DNA from: Alphaproteobacteria bacterium
GTDB taxonomy: Bacteria; Myxococcota_A; UBA796; GCA-2862545
Direction: 5' to 3'
DNA: 64,000 bases
NCBI GenBank assembly: GCA_020632925.1
Contig: JACKER010000017.1
Coordinates: forward strand, 62,001-126,000
The notes beneath the pieces are model-generated. The model saw nothing but the letters and a program-made list of their open reading frames with translations. It had not been told where the DNA came from and did no database searches. Below are positions 61,420 through 64,000 of the stretch, in pieces (within the stretch, counting starts at the first letter, position 1; each line of letters opens with the position of its first letter). Position numbers and translations under genes: made by a program.

Positions 61420-63443
61420 TCGTCCTCCAACGCCTTCTTCACCGCAGCGTCCAGCCGGGCGACGTTCGCGCCGCCCGCCCCCACCACGACGTCCACGATG
61501 CGGCCGTCACGGCCCACCACGTACACCGTGGGCAGGGAGTCGACCCCATACAGGGTGTTCGTGCGCCCGCCCTGGTCGATGCCGATGGTGTACGACACGG
61601 GCGTCTTCGCGAGGAACGCGGTCACCTTGCCCCTGGCCTCGCTCGTGAGGCCCACGACCGCGAGCTCGCCCTCGTGCTCGTTCTGCAGCTCGGACAGGTG
61701 CGGCATGACCGCTTTGCACGGGCCGCACCAGGTCGCCCAGAAGTCGAGCACCAGGACCTTGCCCCGGAAGTCCGACAGCTTCATGGGCTGGCCGTCGAGC
61801 CCCACGACCTGCGCCCACGGCCGAGCGTCCTCGCCGACCGACTCGCTGACCGCGGCCTGCACGCGGGCCTCGGTGCGCGGCAGCTCGTAGTCGCCGGTGA
61901 CGGTGTGGATCGGCTTCCGCTCGACGTCGTCACCCCCGCGCGACCGGATGGTGAGCAGCTTCTCCTGGGCGCGGGCGGCCTCCTCGTGCCCCAACCCGCG
62001 CTCGACGGCGACCAGCGCGCTGCGGGTCTCCGGGTCGAAGGGCGAGATGGCGGCGGCCTCGAGCAGCTCGTCGCGCGCGCGGGCCGGCTGCCCCTGCTCG
62101 GCGAGCAGCAGCCCGAGCGTCTTGTGGGAGAGCGCGAACTCCGGGTAGTCCTTCAGCGTCTCCTCGAGCTCGCGGCGTGCGCGGTCGGTCTGGCCGAGCG
62201 CGATGTGCGACTGGGCGAGGCGGTTCGAGAGCAGCGGGGAAGGGGGCTCGTCGGCGGGGATGGCCTTCGTGTACTCGACGATGGCGGCCTCGGTCTCGCC
62301 GTGCTCCCGCAACAGGTCGCCGAGCGTCACGAAGCGGGCGAGGTCCTGGCGCTCGTGCAGCAGCGGGTCCAGGTCGGTGTCGTCTCCGCCGTCGAGCACG
62401 GTCGGGAGCTCCGCGAGCTTCTTGCCCACGAGGGGCTGCTGCGCGATCCAGGCCCGCCAGCCGTCGAGCAGCGCGTCGAAGCTCGGCGCACCGGCGGCGT
62501 CAGCGAGCGCGATCCGGGGGTCGGTGCCCTCGCGGACGGCGGGGAGCGTGCGCAGCAGCACCTCCTCGCCGCCCTGCTCGAAGCAGTACTGCATCAGCGT
62601 CGCGAGCTGGGCGTATGCGAGCGAGGCCCGTTCCGCGGTGGGCAGCTTGGCGAGCGAGGGGTGCATCTCCTCGAAGGTGACGAGATCGTCCTTGGCCAGC
62701 GCGTCGGCGAGCAGGCCCTGCTGGCGCACGCTGAGGCGGAAGCGGTCCTTGCCGTCGCGCCAGCGGGCGTCGAGGTACTTCGCGATGGCCTCCTGGAGCC
62801 AGACCGGGGCGCGGTCCGCGGTGTGGTGGGCCACCATGAGGTGGATGTACTCGTGGCCGATCGTGTCCTGCCAGGGGTACCCGCGGGGGAGTGCGCGCGG
62901 CGAGGTGATCAGCAGGCGCGACCACTTCGCGAGGCCGACGACCCCCGTCGTCTCGACGTCGTCGCGGGTGAGCGAGCTCGCCGCGATGAACGAGCGCCCG
63001 TCGGGGTAGAGCTCGAGGCGGGACACGCCCGGGGGCGAGCCGCCGAGCAGGGGAGCGATGTGCTCGTCCGACCCCTGGATCGCGCCGAAGGCCTCGTCGA
63101 TGAGCATGGCGTCCAGGCCCGGCCGGAAGCGCACCGCGAACCGACCCCGCCGCTCCTCGACCCAGTTGGCGGTCGCGTAGGTCGTCCGCTCGTACAGCGC
63201 GAGCTCCTCCCACCGGTCCTCGTGCCCCGCGTCCACCGCCTTGCGCATCGCGTCGAGCGCCTCGGGGTACCGCCCGTCGTAGAACCGGGTGTGGGCGAGC
63301 GCCGCCAGCACCTCGGGGTTCGAGCTGTTCTCGGCGTTCATGGCGACGAGAGCCCGCTCGGCGCAGTCGACGTCGAGCTCGTCGAGGCAGACCGCGACGT
63401 CGTCGGGCGAGCCCCAGGCGAGCGCCAGCCAGGCCGCGATCAC
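61416..63443 (-). CDS. Metallopeptidase-TPR-thioredoxin fusion protein
   Basis: A 675-residue protein with an unusual composite layout. A short hydrophobic N terminus (MIAAWLALAWG) may be a weak export signal. Residues 90-340 form a peptidase MA-like domain with the zinc motif IGHEYIHLMVAHH (near 198) and a following AIAKYLDARW. TPR repeats occupy about 370-510. The C-terminal 150 residues are a TlpA-like thioredoxin with LVLDFWATWCGPCKAVMPHL (CxxC near 573) and VDSLPTVYVVGRDG. It is a predicted periplasmic protease/redox protein. The GTG overlaps the upstream stop (GTGA), and it precedes moxR in the operon. Confidence 0.82.
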
Positions 63444-64000
63444 TGGGACACCAGCTCTTCGAAGTAGCGACGCTTCATCGCGCGGTACTCCTCCGGGACC
63501 TCGCCCTCGGCGCCCTCGAGGAGCGCCCGGCGGTACTCCTCGGGGGTCTGGAACTCCTCGCGCCCCGGGATCTCGACGACCTGGTGGTCGAAGTCGTCGC
63601 CCTCCTGGTCGCCGTCCTGGGGCCGCTGGTCGCCCTTCTCCTGCCCCTGGCCGCCGCCCTGCTGCATCTGCTGCATCTGCTCCTGCGCCTGTTGCTGGGC
63701 CTGCTGCAGCGCGTCCCGGGCCTCCTTGAGGCGCTGCGCCGCCATGCCCTGGCTGCCCTCGGCCTGCAGCGGGTCGCCCTCGCCGAGATCGTCGCCCGCC
63801 TGCTGCATGCGCTGCTGGGCGTCCTTCATCGCCTCCTGGAGACCCTGCGGGCGGACCGGGAACTGCTGCTCGAGGGCCTGGGCGCGCTCGGAGGCCTGCT
63901 GGGTCCGGTTCTGCAGATCGCGCTGGCGGTCCTCGAGCTGCTGGCTGCGCGCGCGCGTCTCGGGGCTCATCTGCTGCGCCTGCTGCTCCATCTTGTCCAG
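63440..64000 (-). CDS. DUF4175-like protein, C-terminal part (runs off the window)
   Basis: The frame is open to the window edge, so the N terminus is missing; 186 codons are visible. The sequence is Gln-rich coiled coil (ARDALQQAQQQAQEQMQQMQ) followed by VVEIPGREEFQTPEEYRRAL and YRAMKRRYFEELVSQ, matching the C terminus of the large DUF4175 membrane proteins that accompany MoxR/VWA genes. An internal Met at 63991 is unlikely to be the start because coding-type sequence continues upstream of it. Confidence 0.78.
   Translation of the reverse strand: MDKMEQQAQQMSPETRARSQQLEDRQRDLQNRTQQASERAQALEQQFPVRPQGLQEAMKDAQQRMQQAGDDLGEGDPLQAEGSQGMAAQRLKEARDALQQAQQQAQEQMQQMQQGGGQGQEKGDQRPQDGDQEGDDFDHQVVEIPGREEFQTPEEYRRALLEGAEGEVPEEYRAMKRRYFEELVSQ

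Overview
The window is very GC-rich, almost entirely coding, and on both strands. It looks like a chromosomal segment of a myxobacterium-like organism (Myxococcota, probably uncultured). The case rests on a complete mevalonate pathway of class II type, Ser/Thr kinases fused to ATPase/TPR or C-terminal periplasmic regions, MopE-like Asp-rich repeats ending in a MYXO-CTERM-like tail, a caspase-like lipoprotein, a propeller-type hybrid histidine kinase and many lipoproteins. This is inference from gene content; no rRNA or other marker is present. No tRNA, rRNA, CRISPR array, insertion sequence or phage module was seen.

Layout. 1-4.7 kb: thpR, convergent with a zinc-less MDR oxidoreductase, then a + strand run of a DsrE-like protein, a sulfatase-like membrane protein and xseA. 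4.7-7.8 kb: two stand-alone nucleotidyltransferase-fold proteins (one translationally coupled to a 68-residue partner) flanking a decayed alpha/beta hydrolase and a lipoprotein. 7.8-15.9 kb: a very large SNF2 helicase, divergent from a kinase-ATPase-TPR protein and a CPBP-like membrane protein. 15.9-26.9 kb: a ten-gene minus-strand unit running from a peptide-type ABC transporter (binding protein, two permeases) through a long-chain acyl-CoA ligase to HMG-CoA reductase, mevalonate kinase, diphosphomevalonate decarboxylase, phosphomevalonate kinase and a lipoprotein. 27-31.1 kb: the conserved order rho-rpmE-prfA-prmC. Here Rho has a degenerate P-loop, and the rho-rpmE gap carries two inverted arrays of a 7-bp repeat. 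31.2-39.8 kb: penicillin-acylase-family hydrolase, PiT phosphate permease with its DUF47 partner, a GT-C type membrane glycosyltransferase and ligA. 39.9-43.3 kb: an overlapping operon of MYXO-CTERM Asp-rich protein, ECF sigma factor, single-pass membrane protein and caspase-like lipoprotein. 43.3-51 kb: a transmembrane Ser/Thr kinase, a hybrid histidine kinase with a damaged ATP site, a duplicated-domain lipoprotein and a TonB-C-like secreted protein. 51-64 kb: an EF-G, then an eight-gene MoxR/DUF58/VWA/DUF4159/DUF4175 operon that includes a metallopeptidase-TPR-thioredoxin fusion and runs off the window end.

A general feature is stop/start overlap with non-AUG starts: GTGA, TTGA or ATGA junctions tie most operon neighbours together, so many true starts are GTG or TTG. 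Starts given here use those junctions where present. All functional names come from reading motifs by eye; no database search was run.
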